Shown here piece after piece: positions 1 through 8,949 of a DNA stretch of 64,000 nt. The position numbers and the translations under genes were made by a program. Position 1 is the first letter of the stretch; every line of letters starts with the position of its first letter. This DNA comes from Mediterraneibacter catenae (GTDB lineage: Bacteria > Bacillota > Clostridia > Lachnospirales > Lachnospiraceae), in NCBI RefSeq assembly GCF_008691045.1, contig NZ_VMSO01000007.1, positions 81,669-145,668 of the forward strand, written 5' to 3'. Under the pieces are notes generated by a model. The model was given only the letters and a program-made list of their open reading frames with translations, did not search any database and was not told the DNA's origin.

Positions 1-865
1 TCTTCTGCTTCTCCCTGAGCGTCTCGCACAGTTCCAGATTTCTCCGCGTGGAGCTGTCGAGCATCATGAATTTACCTGATGTATAAGGCGTAATATGCGT
101 CAGATTTGACAGATCATTCTTCTGTGTCTCAAGAAGATACTGGAGCAGCGCGCCTGCGCTGATCACACCACAGTCATAGTCTGCAAGGCCGAGTCCCGCA
201 AAAGAGGACACTTTGAAATGATCCAGCAGTTTCTGTCTGCACACCGCGTCGTCAAAATACCACGCATCCAGCGAATATATCGTAATCCCAAGGCGGTCCC
301 TCATACCGTCCAGATCCATTCCGCTCATATAGAACGCCTCATTGCAGATGATCTCCGACGGAGAGAACCTGTAAATCTCATCCATCAGTCTGGCGCTGTC
401 CTCGATCTCCGTCACAAAATAATCTCCGGTCGTGATATCTGCCACAGAGACTCCGTACCTGTCTGCAATATAGACTATACACATAATATAATTATTCTTC
501 GACTCGTCGAGTGCCTGCGTATCCAGATTCGTCCCCGGCGTCACAATGCGCACTACTTCCCGCTTCACAATGCCTTTCGCCGTCTTCGGGTCCTCCACCT
601 GCTCGCAGATTGCCACTTTATATCCTTTGGAGACCAGTTTGTTCAGATAACTCTCCACAGCATGATAAGGGACACCGCACATGGGTGCCCGCTCTTCCTG
701 ACCGCAGTTCTTTCCGGTCAGCGTGATCTCCAGTTCCCGCGATGCCGTCAGCGCATCGTCAAAGAACATCTCATAAAAATCGCCTAATCTATAGAACAGA
801 ATGCAGTCCTGATACTGGGATTTTGTCTCCATATACTGTTTCATCATTGGTGTTAATTCAGCCAC
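1..865 (-). CDS. mutS: DNA mismatch repair protein MutS, N-terminal part (gene runs off the left edge)
   Basis: MutS recognises mismatches and recruits MutL. The visible 288 residues cover the mismatch-binding domain and the start of the connector domain. The mismatch-reading Phe-X-Glu is present in GDFYEMF at residues 28-34, followed by the family segment ITLTGKNCGQEERAPMCGVP. I place the start at a GTG at 865 because AAAGGAG lies 7 bases upstream and the product then begins VAELTPMMKQYMETK, as in other MutS proteins; the overlapping ATG at 867 hits a stop at once. The gene has its own promoter just upstream. The ATPase domain is outside the window. Confidence 0.95.
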   Translation of the reverse strand, partial: MAELTPMMKQYMETKSQYQDCILFYRLGDFYEMFFDDALTASRELEITLTGKNCGQEERAPMCGVPYHAVESYLNKLVSKGYKVAICEQVEDPKTAKGIVKREVVRIVTPGTNLDTQALDESKNNYIMCIVYIADRYGVSVADITTGDYFVTEIEDSARLMDEIYRFSPSEIICNEAFYMSGMDLDGMRDRLGITIYSLDAWYFDDAVCRQKLLDHFKVSSFAGLGLADYDCGVISAGALLQYLLETQKNDLSNLTHITPYTSGKFMMLDSSTRRNLELCETLREKQK

Positions 866-937
866 ATTCGTACTCCTTTACTCTGTCTGCATACTGTCTT
901 GCGCATGCATATTTGCCGATAAATTTTCCGCGGAAGT

Positions 938-966
938 ATTATAGCATTTTTGATAATCCACTTCAA
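938..966 (-). promoter_or_regulatory. mutS promoter
   Basis: On the minus strand TTGAAG (961-966) and TATAAT (938-943) are separated by 17 bases, and TGC before the -10 makes it an extended -10. It sits directly between the end of the membrane-protein gene at 974 and mutS. Confidence 0.75.
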
Positions 967-973
967 CTTTGTT

Positions 974-1390
974 TTACAGGACATGAAATCCCGGCATCTT
1001 CTCTCCATACAGAAAGTGCAGCAGATATCCGCTCAGCAGTATTCCGACGGCGCACAGTCCGGAAAAGATGATCGTAAAAGGCAGGCAGATCTGTCCCATG
1101 ATCTGAAAGGGCTGATCTGTATAATCCCATACATTCCAGTGCATCACTTTGTTTACCAGGATTCCAGTTATGAATTCGCAGGCAGTCACAAAAATCACAC
1201 ACCATCCCACCTGTTTCCAGAGAGGTGCAGTCCATCCTGTCCACATGCCCTGCTGGGCAAAAAAGACAAGGCAGATCCCGCCCAGCAGGAACATGGACCA
1301 GTGAGAGAATCCCCGGAACATCATCTCAAAGGAATAGTAGAGCGTTCCGCCCAGCGCCCATAAAAATAAGTATTCGCTCAGTCGTTTCAC
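974..1390 (-). CDS. small polytopic membrane protein, CmpB-like (putative ABC transporter permease family)
   Basis: A protein of about 138 residues made almost only of membrane segments: roughly residues 5-25, 30-50, 60-85 and 105-130, with aromatic-rich stretches such as WVWDYTDQPF-like NVWDYTDQPFQIMGQIC. This pattern resembles the small membrane proteins called putative ABC-transporter type IV (CmpB-like) in Clostridia; no ATPase is next to it, so the transport role is only a family label. A GTG at 1390 is the preferred start because GAAAGGA lies 8 bases upstream; an ATG at 1408 would add six residues but lacks a good ribosome binding site. Confidence 0.6.
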   Translation of the reverse strand: MKRLSEYLFLWALGGTLYYSFEMMFRGFSHWSMFLLGGICLVFFAQQGMWTGWTAPLWKQVGWCVIFVTACEFITGILVNKVMHWNVWDYTDQPFQIMGQICLPFTIIFSGLCAVGILLSGYLLHFLYGEKMPGFHVL

Positions 1391-1525
1391 GATAAGTATC
1401 CTTTCCATTTACAGTATTTCCCGTTTTTCATTTTACGCTCTGAAAAACACTTACGGATAGTCTGAGCTTTTTACGTACAATTTATAAGTGGAAATGATTG
1501 ATTGATTTTACGGGCAAAGCAGTGA

Positions 1526-2839
1526 TCACTCTTTCCGAAAGTTTTTGATCTCTTCCAACCGCTGTGCTGTTTTCCTCTCCTCCCCTTCAAGAGTGGGATG
1601 ATAATAGGTCCTGTCTTTTAAACTGTCAGGCATGCACTGCATATGTGTCAGTTTTTCTTCCGTATCGTGTGCATATTCGTAACCTTTGCCGTATCCCTGC
1701 TCTTTCATAAGCCCGGTAACAGCGTTTCTGATCTGCATGGGCACCGGCTCTGCCCTCAAAGTTTTAACATCTTTCTTCGCCGCCTCACAGGCTGTATAAA
1801 GGGCATTGGACTTCGGCGCCATGGACAGATAGACGACCGCATGAGTGAGATGGACATCACACTCGGGCATACCAAGGAAATGACATGCCTGATAGGCTGC
1901 CACAGCCACCTGCAGTGCACGGCTGTCCGCCATTCCTACATCTTCACTCGCAAAACGGATCAGTCTTCTGGCAATGTACAGCGGATTTTCTCCGCCTTCC
2001 AGCATGCGCATCATCCAGTATATGGCCGCATCCGGATCGCTGTTCCTCATGGATTTGTGGAGCGCGGAAATCAGATTATAATGTTCTTCTCCTGTCTTGT
2101 CGTACAGAAGCGACTTCCGGCTGATACACTGCGCCAGCCCTTCTGTCGTGACGGTAATTCCTTTTGCACTGATCTCGCCGTTTAACACAGCCATCTCCAG
2201 GGTGTTGAGCGCAGTTCTTGCATCGCCGTTTGCGAACGCAGCGACAGCCCGAAGGTTTTCCGGGGATATTTCCACATTCTGATTCCCGAAGCCCGCGGGA
2301 TTGCTCAGGGCATTTTGCAGCAGCTTTACAAGATCATCTTCCTCAAGGGCTTTGAGAACGAAGACGCGGCACCTGGACAAAAGGGCCGCATTGATCTCAA
2401 AGGACGGATTCTCTGTCGTCGCTCCGATCAGGATAATACTCCCTTTCTCCACATAAGGAAGGAATGCATCCTGCTGGGCCTTATTAAACCGATGGATCTC
2501 ATCCACAAAAAGGACAGTGCGCATCCCGACTCTCCTGCTCATCTCCGCCCGGTTCATCACTTCTTTAATCTCTTTGATTCCGCTGGTGACGGCACTGAAG
2601 TTGATAAATTCAGACTTTGTCTTTCCTGCAATTATACTCGCAAGAGTCGTCTTTCCAACTCCCGGAGGTCCCCAGAAAATCATGGATGAAATCTGGTCTC
2701 TCTCGATCAGCTGCCGGAGGATCTTTCCTCTGCCGACCAGATGCTGCTGTCCGACAAATTCATCCAGTGAATCAGGGCGCAGCCTGCTTGCCAGCGGAGT
2801 CATCGCTCTGTTATTCCCGAATAATGACAACTGTTCCAT
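1526..2839 (-). CDS. rarA: replication-associated recombination protein A (RarA/MgsA AAA+ ATPase)
   Basis: RarA is a clamp-loader-like AAA+ ATPase acting at stalled replication forks. The 437 residues show Walker A GPPGVGKT (57-64), Walker B VDEIHRF (112-118), sensor-1 IGATTENPSFE, an arginine-finger SRCRVF, and the C-terminal MgsA domain with IYWMMRMLEGGENPLYIARRL. Length is normal for the family. It starts with MEQLSLFG after GAGAGGG. It lies downstream of pnp, separated by a hairpin terminator. Confidence 0.96.
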   Translation of the reverse strand: MEQLSLFGNNRAMTPLASRLRPDSLDEFVGQQHLVGRGKILRQLIERDQISSMIFWGPPGVGKTTLASIIAGKTKSEFINFSAVTSGIKEIKEVMNRAEMSRRVGMRTVLFVDEIHRFNKAQQDAFLPYVEKGSIILIGATTENPSFEINAALLSRCRVFVLKALEEDDLVKLLQNALSNPAGFGNQNVEISPENLRAVAAFANGDARTALNTLEMAVLNGEISAKGITVTTEGLAQCISRKSLLYDKTGEEHYNLISALHKSMRNSDPDAAIYWMMRMLEGGENPLYIARRLIRFASEDVGMADSRALQVAVAAYQACHFLGMPECDVHLTHAVVYLSMAPKSNALYTACEAAKKDVKTLRAEPVPMQIRNAVTGLMKEQGYGKGYEYAHDTEEKLTHMQCMPDSLKDRTYYHPTLEGEERKTAQRLEEIKNFRKE

Positions 2840-2876
2840 GCCTGTCCCTCTCTTTTTTCACACAAAGTACAAAATA

Positions 2877-2917
2877 GACGCATAGCAGGACCATGATGCC
2901 CGGTCCTGCTCTGCGTC
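2877..2917 (-). terminator. pnp intrinsic terminator
   Basis: Imperfect inverted repeat with arms GACGCA-x-AGCAGGACC and its complement (16 bp, one internal mismatch), loop of about 9 bases, followed on the minus strand by TATTTTGT. It lies 26 bases after the pnp stop codon, before rarA. Confidence 0.75.
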
Positions 2918-2943
2918 ATATACTGTTTCCTCTTTTATCAGTT

Positions 2944-5031
2944 CTATTCAGCTACGTCTCTGATGCTGAAGCTGAATCTTCCCATCTTATCTTTTCCGAG
3001 GCATACTGCCTTGACAACGTCACCGAGCGCAAGGACATCCTCTACTTTATTGACTCTCTGTTTTGCAATCTTAGAGATGTGTACAAGCCCCTCTTTTCCA
3101 GGTGCAAACTCGAGGAAAGCGCCGAACTCTTTAATGCTGACAACCTTTCCTTCAAACACCTGACCAGCCTCAAAATCTGTCACGATCGTATGGATCAGTT
3201 TTGCTGCTTTATCCATACCTTCTTTCTCCGTGCCGCAGATGGAGACGAAACCATCGTCCTCGATGTCGATCTGCACGCCTGTCTGCTCGATGATCGCATT
3301 GATCGTCTTGCCTCTCTGGCCTACCACGTCACCGATCTTCTGCGGATCGATCTGCATCTGGATGATCTTCGGAGCATACTTTCCGACTTCCGGTCTCGGT
3401 TCTGCGATTGCCTTGTTCATCACTTCATCGATGATGTACAGTCTCGCCTTTCTTGTTGCTGCGATCGCCTCCTCGATGATCGGTCTCGTCAGTCCGTGGA
3501 TCTTAATATCCATCTGGATTGCAGTGATTCCTTCATGTGTACCTGCCACCTTGAAATCCATATCGCCGAAGAAGTCCTCAAGTCCCTGAATATCTGTCAG
3601 GACAAGATAATCCTCATCTGTCTCTCCTGTCACGAGTCCGCAGGAGATACCGGCTACCGGAGCCTTGATCGGTACGCCTGCTGTCATAAGAGACATACTG
3701 GACGCACATACGCTGGCCTGAGAAGTAGAACCGTTAGACTCAAATGTCTCGGATACCGTACGGATCGCATACGGGAACTCAGCTTCACTCGGAAGTACCG
3801 GCAGCAGTGCTCTCTCTGCCAGCGCTCCGTGTCCGATCTCGCGACGTCCCGGTCCTCTTGACGGCTTTGTCTCACCTACAGAGTATGACGGGAAATTGTA
3901 GTGGTGCATATATCTCTTGGATGTCTCGGCCTCGTCAAGTCCGTCCAGTCTCTGTGCCTCTGAGAGCGGAGCCAGTGTCGTCACTGTACAGATCTGTGTC
4001 TGTCCTCTTGTAAACATAGCGGAACCGTGAACTCTCGGGATCAGGTCAACTTCGGCAGCGAGCGGTCTGATCTGATCGATCGCACGGCCATCCGGACGTT
4101 TGTGATCTTTCAGGATCATCTTTCTCACTGTCTTCTTCTGATACTGATATATAGCTTCACCCAGCTTGTCAAGCCATTCCTCTTTATCTGCGAATGCCTC
4201 TGCCAGTTTGTCTGTGAGCACGCGGATGTTCTCTTCTCTGGTCTGCTTGTCGTCTGTAAATACAGCCTCTTCCATCTCTGCAGGAGGAACGATCTCCTGA
4301 ATTGCATCAAAAAGCTCCTGCGGCACCGCAAAGCTCTGATACTCATGTTTTGGCTTGCCGCACTCTGACACGATCGTATCGAAAAATGCGATCACTTTCT
4401 GGTTAAGATCATGGGCTGCAAAGATCGCCTCGATCATCTTATCCTCCGGCACTTCATTTGCACCAGCCTCGATCATGATAACCTTTTCCTTTGTAGAAGC
4501 TACTGTCAGCGCCATGTCTGACACTTCTCTCTGGGCAGCAGTCGGATTGAATACAAATTCACCGTCTATAAGTCCCACCTGTGTCGTAGAAATCGGTCCG
4601 TCAAACGGAATATCGGAAATACTTGTCGCAATAGAAGCTCCCAGCATAGCTGTCAGCTCCGGACTGCAGTCCTGATCCACTGCCATGACCAGATTCTCCA
4701 GTGTCACGTCATTTCTGTAATCCTTTGGGAAAAGCGGGCGCATCGGACGGTCGATGACACGGTCTGTCAGGATCGCGTTTTCTGACGCCTTGCCCTCTCT
4801 CTTGTTGAATCCTCCCGGGATTTTTCCGACAGAATACATTCTCTCATTATACTCTACACTTAAGGGAAAGAAATCAATCCCTTCTCTCGGTTTCTCGGAT
4901 GCAGTCGCAGTACAGAGTACAGTCGTATCGCCGTAGTGCATAAGGACAGCGCCGTTTGCCTGCTTTGCCACTCTGTCGACATCTACGCGCAGCGTTCTGC
5001 CTGCAAGTTCCATTTCATACTTCTTGTACAT
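2944..5031 (-). CDS. pnp: polynucleotide phosphorylase (PNPase)
   Basis: Phosphorolytic 3'-5' exoribonuclease of RNA decay. About 695 residues with the full layout: first RNase PH core (GDTTVLCTATAS), helical linker, second and catalytic RNase PH core (RPDGRAIDQIRPL, GSAMFTRGQTQ, ETFESNGSTSQASVCASS), KH domain with GQRG near residue 580, and C-terminal S1 domain (FEGKVVSIKEFGAFLEF). The start at 5031 (MYKKYEMELAG) has AAGGAG 6 bases upstream; six further upstream codons are open but unlikely. It follows rpsO, as in many bacteria, and has its own promoter and a long leader hairpin. Confidence 0.97.
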   Translation of the reverse strand: MYKKYEMELAGRTLRVDVDRVAKQANGAVLMHYGDTTVLCTATASEKPREGIDFFPLSVEYNERMYSVGKIPGGFNKREGKASENAILTDRVIDRPMRPLFPKDYRNDVTLENLVMAVDQDCSPELTAMLGASIATSISDIPFDGPISTTQVGLIDGEFVFNPTAAQREVSDMALTVASTKEKVIMIEAGANEVPEDKMIEAIFAAHDLNQKVIAFFDTIVSECGKPKHEYQSFAVPQELFDAIQEIVPPAEMEEAVFTDDKQTREENIRVLTDKLAEAFADKEEWLDKLGEAIYQYQKKTVRKMILKDHKRPDGRAIDQIRPLAAEVDLIPRVHGSAMFTRGQTQICTVTTLAPLSEAQRLDGLDEAETSKRYMHHYNFPSYSVGETKPSRGPGRREIGHGALAERALLPVLPSEAEFPYAIRTVSETFESNGSTSQASVCASSMSLMTAGVPIKAPVAGISCGLVTGETDEDYLVLTDIQGLEDFFGDMDFKVAGTHEGITAIQMDIKIHGLTRPIIEEAIAATRKARLYIIDEVMNKAIAEPRPEVGKYAPKIIQMQIDPQKIGDVVGQRGKTINAIIEQTGVQIDIEDDGFVSICGTEKEGMDKAAKLIHTIVTDFEAGQVFEGKVVSIKEFGAFLEFAPGKEGLVHISKIAKQRVNKVEDVLALGDVVKAVCLGKDKMGRFSFSIRDVAE

Positions 5032-5076
5032 TTTATTCTCCTTTTTCACTCGATTTTATCGTGCAGACAGATGTCT

Positions 5077-5134
5077 CCGAAACTACTGAAAAATGCACTA
5101 TAACGACCGGTAATGCGCTTTTCAGTGGTCTCGG
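5077..5134 (-). promoter_or_regulatory. long stem-loop in the pnp 5' leader, likely autoregulatory
   Basis: The arms CCGAGACCACTGAAAA and TTTTCAGTAGTTTCGG (minus strand) pair over 16 positions with two G-U pairs, and the inner bases GCGCAT/GTGCAT extend the stem. It lies between the pnp promoter and start codon. In Escherichia coli a double-stranded pnp leader is cut by RNase III and then used by PNPase to destabilise its own message; the same logic here is inference. Confidence 0.6.
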
Positions 5135-5162
5135 TTACGTAAAGCTGTCCGCAATCTAAAAT

Positions 5163-5191
5163 ATTATATCATATCATATTATGTAAGGCAA
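5163..5191 (-). promoter_or_regulatory. pnp promoter
   Basis: TTGCCT (5186-5191) and TATAAT (5163-5168), spacing 17, with TGA before the -10 (extended -10). Transcription would start near 5156, giving a leader of about 125 nt. Confidence 0.75.
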
Positions 5192-5197
5192 TCACTT

Positions 5198-5231
5198 TCA
5201 AAAAAAGCAGGGCAGAATGCTCTGCCCCGCT
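5198..5231 (-). terminator. rpsO intrinsic terminator
   Basis: Stem AGCGGGGCAGA / TCTGCCCTGCT (11 bp, one G-U) with a four-base loop, followed on the minus strand by a run of seven T. It lies 26 bases after rpsO and upstream of the pnp promoter, so the two genes are separate transcripts with possible readthrough. Confidence 0.85.
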
Positions 5232-5256
5232 TTTGCTTTCTTTTTGAAGCCTCCGA

Positions 5257-5523
5257 CTATTTTCTAAGTCCGAGTCTCTCGATCAGTGAACGATATCTCT
5301 CAATGTCCACTTTCTTTAAGTATGCAAGAAGTCCTCTTCTCTGACCTACCATCTTAAGAAGTCCTCTTCTTGAGTGGTGATCCTTCGGATTAGCTTTAAA
5401 GTGCTCTGTCAGCTCATTGATTCTTGCTGTCAGGATAGCTACCTGTACCTCCGGTGATCCTGTGTCACCTTCTGTTCTTCCATACTCTTTGATGATTGCC
5501 TGTTTCTTGTCTTTTGCGATCAT
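5257..5523 (-). CDS. rpsO: 30S ribosomal protein S15
   Basis: Small-subunit protein that binds the 16S central domain. The 88 residues match S15 throughout: [40 protein letters not shown] and [20 protein letters not shown]. Two nearby ATG codons exist; the second (5523, MIAKDKK) is chosen because AGGAGG lies 8 bases before it, while the first would be only 2 bases away. Own promoter and structured leader upstream, terminator downstream. Confidence 0.97.
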   Translation of the reverse strand: MIAKDKKQAIIKEYGRTEGDTGSPEVQVAILTARINELTEHFKANPKDHHSRRGLLKMVGQRRGLLAYLKKVDIERYRSLIERLGLRK

Positions 5524-5529
5524 TTTCAT

Positions 5530-5646
5530 TTCCTCCTTAAAATACTTTGATAAAACGCCTGGTATTAAGCAATGGTCGGAGTGATCCGATTACCGAACAC
5601 CGGCTTTAACCTTGCATAGTATAGCATATGCTCCGGGTATTGTAAA
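5530..5646 (-). promoter_or_regulatory. rpsO promoter and structured leader
   Basis: Promoter TTTACA (5641-5646), 17 bases, TATACT (5618-5623) with TGC extension. The leader of about 90 nt can form nested helices: CGGA/TCCG with a TCAC loop, enclosed by GGTA/TACC, plus GCCGG/CCGG pairings. S15 represses its own synthesis through leader structures in several bacterial groups; that this leader does so is inference. Confidence 0.5.
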
Positions 5647-5654
5647 GATATTTT

Positions 5655-6566
5655 TCATTCCCCGCTCTTCTCTCTCAGGGCGGCAAAATACCGCTCACCG
5701 TAGCGCATATCTCTCATGACATTGTTTTTCAGTTCCTCCACGGAGCCGAACTTAGTCTCCGGCCTCTCAAATTCGCAGAACTGTGCGGTGATCTCCTTGC
5801 CGTAGGCATCTCCGTCATATCCGTAGACATACACTTCCAGCAGTCTCCGCTGTTCGTCTGTCACTGTCGGCTTGATTCCGGCATTGCCGACGGCATCATA
5901 CCATTTTCCGTCGATCCTGACACGGCAGGCATAGACACCGAACCGTGGAAGGATCTTATTTTTCTCCGGCTCAATATTCATAGTCGGAAATCCCAGCGTG
6001 CGTCCGAGCTGTTTCCCGTGCCGCACGATCCCCGTCATCTCATAAGGATACCCGAGCAGGCGCTCAGCAAGCTTTACATCCCCCTGTGCAAGCGCATCTT
6101 TAATGTAAGTACTGCTTATGACAGTTCCCAGATACCGCTCCTTCTCGATCACATCCACCGTATAGCCGTATTGATCCGCCATTTTCTGAAGCAGCGCCGC
6201 ATTGCCGCGTTTGCCGTATCCGAAACTGAAATCCGTACCGACTACGATATGCGCCGCCCGCAGAACTTTGTGCAGGATACGGTCTATAAACTCTTCTGCC
6301 TCCATCTCCCGCAGAGCCTTTGTAAACGGCTGGTCGATCAGCCAGTCCACTTTCGGCTCAAGATGCTCACGCCTCTCCCGTCCGGTCATAAGAGAGTCTC
6401 TGTGCATATCGAAGGCACAGACTATACTCTCACATTCGTCGGATGTATAGGATCTGATCTTGTCGATCAGTTTCTGATGTCCCAGATGAAGCCCGTCGAA
6501 TTTGCCGAGCGTGACTGCCGACCTCTTCTGCCCGCTGTAGGATTCGATCCCTGTAATATATTTCAT
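5655..6566 (-). CDS. ribF: bifunctional riboflavin kinase / FAD synthetase
   Basis: Converts riboflavin to FMN and then FAD. N-terminal nucleotidyltransferase half shows VTLGKFDGLHLGHQKLI (19-35) and VVGTDFSFGYGKRG; C-terminal flavokinase half shows GIVRHGKQLGRTLGFPTMNI and NAGIKPTV. At 303 residues it has the usual length. The usual GFPTANI motif is GFPTMNI here. It is the last gene of the rimP-nusA-infB operon, 1 base after the truB stop codon. Confidence 0.96.
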   Translation of the reverse strand: MKYITGIESYSGQKRSAVTLGKFDGLHLGHQKLIDKIRSYTSDECESIVCAFDMHRDSLMTGRERREHLEPKVDWLIDQPFTKALREMEAEEFIDRILHKVLRAAHIVVGTDFSFGYGKRGNAALLQKMADQYGYTVDVIEKERYLGTVISSTYIKDALAQGDVKLAERLLGYPYEMTGIVRHGKQLGRTLGFPTMNIEPEKNKILPRFGVYACRVRIDGKWYDAVGNAGIKPTVTDEQRRLLEVYVYGYDGDAYGKEITAQFCEFERPETKFGSVEELKNNVMRDMRYGERYFAALREKSGE

Positions 6567-6567
6567 G

Positions 6568-7575
6568 TCAATTCTCTTCTCTTTCTGTTACGATCTGCTC
6601 CGGATCCAGAAACATTTTCTCAGGTCTGAATCTGCCCTCTGTTCCATCATAACGGTAGATACCAATGAAGTTTCTCCTGCTGTCATAAACGCGTACCCGC
6701 TCGCCTGCCTGTATCTCATCCGGAACAGCCGGAATATCCCTGCTCTGTGTGCTTCTATCCTTCCCTGACGTTCCTTTTAAGACCTGCTTCTTTCCGACGG
6801 GATTTCCATTGTGCACCAGGGCATCATACTCCGGTTTGACCTGAAGTTCTTTTAACTCGTCAAAAAGGCAGTCTGTCGGAATAAGTATCTCCTCCATACG
6901 GCCGTCACGGACGATCTGCTCCACTTCATCCAGCTTCAGGCTCTCCTCCAGTGAAAAGCGCCCTACCCGGGTGCGCAGCAGCTCTTCCATGCATCCTCCG
7001 CAGCCAAGTCTCCCGCCGATATCGTGACAAAGTGTACGGATGTATGTTCCTTTGGAGCAATCCACCTCCATACGGATGCGAGGCAGTTTGATTTCCTTGA
7101 TCCTGATATCACGGATCATCACCCGGCGGCTCTTTCTCTCCACCGTCTTGCCTTCGCGCGCCAGCTCATAGAGCTTTTTCCCTCCGACTTTCAGGGCAGA
7201 ATACATTGGCGGGATCTGATCATACGCCCCGATAAATCCGCTGATACACTCTTCCGCAGATTTTTCTGTGACAGCTCCGCCCGGGAGTCCCGGATCATCC
7301 GGTGAATGTTCCGAGAGCACCTTTCCGGTAATATCCTGTGTATCCGTCGTTTTTCCGAGCAGCAGCACCGTCTCGTAAGTTTTATCCTTGTCTGTCAGCA
7401 TGTCGCACACTTTTGTGGCACGTCCGAGACAGACAGGGAGCACCCCCTCCGCTTCCGGATCAAGGGTGCCCGTATGCCCGATCTTCTTCTGTCCCACGAT
7501 CCCACGCAGTCGCGCGACAACATCATGGGAAGTATAACCTTTTTCCTTGTAAATATTCAGGATCCCGTTGATCAT
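6568..7575 (-). CDS. truB: tRNA pseudouridine(55) synthase TruB
   Basis: Makes pseudouridine 55 in the T-loop of tRNAs. Catalytic-Asp motif HTGTLDPEAEGVLPVCLG is at about 35-52, followed by TDTQDITGKV and the thumb KPPG-like segment YSALKVGGKKLYELAREG. The C-terminal part (GERVRVYDSRRNFIGIYRY) is the small PUA-like extension. At 335 residues it is slightly longer than average, with an insertion near 260-280. Start ATG overlaps the nrnA stop by 4 bases, suggesting translational coupling. Confidence 0.96.
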   Translation of the reverse strand: MINGILNIYKEKGYTSHDVVARLRGIVGQKKIGHTGTLDPEAEGVLPVCLGRATKVCDMLTDKDKTYETVLLLGKTTDTQDITGKVLSEHSPDDPGLPGGAVTEKSAEECISGFIGAYDQIPPMYSALKVGGKKLYELAREGKTVERKSRRVMIRDIRIKEIKLPRIRMEVDCSKGTYIRTLCHDIGGRLGCGGCMEELLRTRVGRFSLEESLKLDEVEQIVRDGRMEEILIPTDCLFDELKELQVKPEYDALVHNGNPVGKKQVLKGTSGKDRSTQSRDIPAVPDEIQAGERVRVYDSRRNFIGIYRYDGTEGRFRPEKMFLDPEQIVTEREEN

Positions 7576-8570
7576 TTCTCTTCGTCCTGTTCTTCTTCGT
7601 GATTTAACTGAATAGCGATCCGGGCTGTGATATTGTTGATCACATCGTGGCTGGATCCCTCCATCGTCACGCCGGCCGCGCGTACATGACCGCCGCCGCC
7701 ATAATATTTCGCAATCTCACTCACATCAACCTTTCCCTTTGAGCGAAGGCTGACTTTGAATTTCTGTGGACTTATCTCATGAAGGAAGATTGCGACTTCC
7801 ACACCCTTTGTCTGGCGCAGCTGACTTACGATACCTTCCAGATCAGACGGCTCTGCCTGAAAGAATTCCATCGATTTCTGCCTGATCACGGATACGATAC
7901 ACTTCTTATCCATGATGAGCATACTTTCGAGCAGCGCACGTCCAAGGATCTGATTCTGTATGTATGTCTTCTCATAATAAGTTTTATCAATGATCTCGCT
8001 GCCGTTGATTCCTTTTCGCATCAGGTTCGCCGCAGTCTCCATAGTCTCCGGTGACGTGCAGGAATACTGGAATACACCGGTGTCATGCGCGATGCCCATA
8101 TAAAGAGCCTCCGCAGCGGCTTTGCTTATCTTCCCGTCATCCAGCAGCGTATATACGAGTTCCGACGTAGAACTTGCATCCGGTACGATATAGTTATGAT
8201 CCGCAAATGCCTCATTGCTGATATGGTGGTCTATACACACAGTCTCCTTTGCATTTTCAAACAAAGGTCCCGAGAATCCAAGTCTCTGTGCATCTCCGCA
8301 GTCCAGACAGATAAACAGGTCATAAATATCACCGTCTGCGATCTGCGACTTTACTTCATCAGTCCCTTTGATCATGCGGTAGGCCTCCGGCACTTCTTCA
8401 AGGTACACATCCGTACTGATCTGAGGATACTCGTCTTTCAGATACAGATACAGCCCCATACATGATCCCACGCAGTCGCCGTCCGGGCGGACGTGTCCGC
8501 CCAGCGCGATTCTGCTCTTTCCTTTCAGGATATCATTTAATACAATCTTCATGCTATTCCTCAGCTCCAT
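7572..8570 (-). CDS. nrnA: DHH-family oligoribonuclease / PAP phosphatase NrnA
   Basis: NrnA degrades very short RNAs and dephosphorylates 3'-phosphoadenosine 5'-phosphate. Motifs: GGHVRPDGDCVGS (metal Asp residues, 20-32), CLDCGD, CIDHHISN (the DHH motif, about 113-120) and the DHHA1 signature YYGGGGHVRAAG near the end. At 332 residues it is typical. It overlaps rbfA by 17 bases and truB by 4, in the order known from many Firmicutes. Confidence 0.93.
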   Translation of the reverse strand: MELRNSMKIVLNDILKGKSRIALGGHVRPDGDCVGSCMGLYLYLKDEYPQISTDVYLEEVPEAYRMIKGTDEVKSQIADGDIYDLFICLDCGDAQRLGFSGPLFENAKETVCIDHHISNEAFADHNYIVPDASSTSELVYTLLDDGKISKAAAEALYMGIAHDTGVFQYSCTSPETMETAANLMRKGINGSEIIDKTYYEKTYIQNQILGRALLESMLIMDKKCIVSVIRQKSMEFFQAEPSDLEGIVSQLRQTKGVEVAIFLHEISPQKFKVSLRSKGKVDVSEIAKYYGGGGHVRAAGVTMEGSSHDVINNITARIAIQLNHEEEQDEEK

Positions 8571-8928
8571 TATCCAAATCTCTGGTTACTTCGTCTATCT
8601 TCTTACTGATATTCACTCCGTATTCGATAGACTGGTCCACTATGAACCGGATCTCCGGGGTGTTGCGCATATTGATCGTATGTGCCAGCTCGCGGCGGAT
8701 ATAGCCCTCCGCACTCTGCAGGCCCCTGATCGTGTCCTGCTGGGCTTTTTCATCCCCCAGGACACTGATATATGCCTTACATGTCTTTAAGTCCGGAGCA
8801 ACTTCCACAGCTACCACGGAAGTCATCGGCGCAACCCTCGGATCTTTGATCCCGCTGCGTATGATGTTGCTCAGTTCCCGCTGGACCTCAGCGTTTACAC
8901 GTGTATTTTTAATACTGTTTTTTCTCAT
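8554..8928 (-). CDS. rbfA: 30S ribosome-binding factor RbfA
   Basis: Cold-shock and 16S 5'-end maturation factor of the small subunit. The 124 residues show the KH-like fold signatures RVNAEVQRELSNIIRSGIKDPRV, TSVVAVEVAPDLKTCKAYISVLGDE and GYIRRELAHTINMRNTPEIRFIVDQSIEYG. Its 3' end overlaps nrnA. It follows infB by 21 bases. Confidence 0.96.
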   Translation of the reverse strand: MRKNSIKNTRVNAEVQRELSNIIRSGIKDPRVAPMTSVVAVEVAPDLKTCKAYISVLGDEKAQQDTIRGLQSAEGYIRRELAHTINMRNTPEIRFIVDQSIEYGVNISKKIDEVTRDLDNGAEE

Positions 8929-8949
8929 TGCCGCTCCTTTTGTGGAGAG

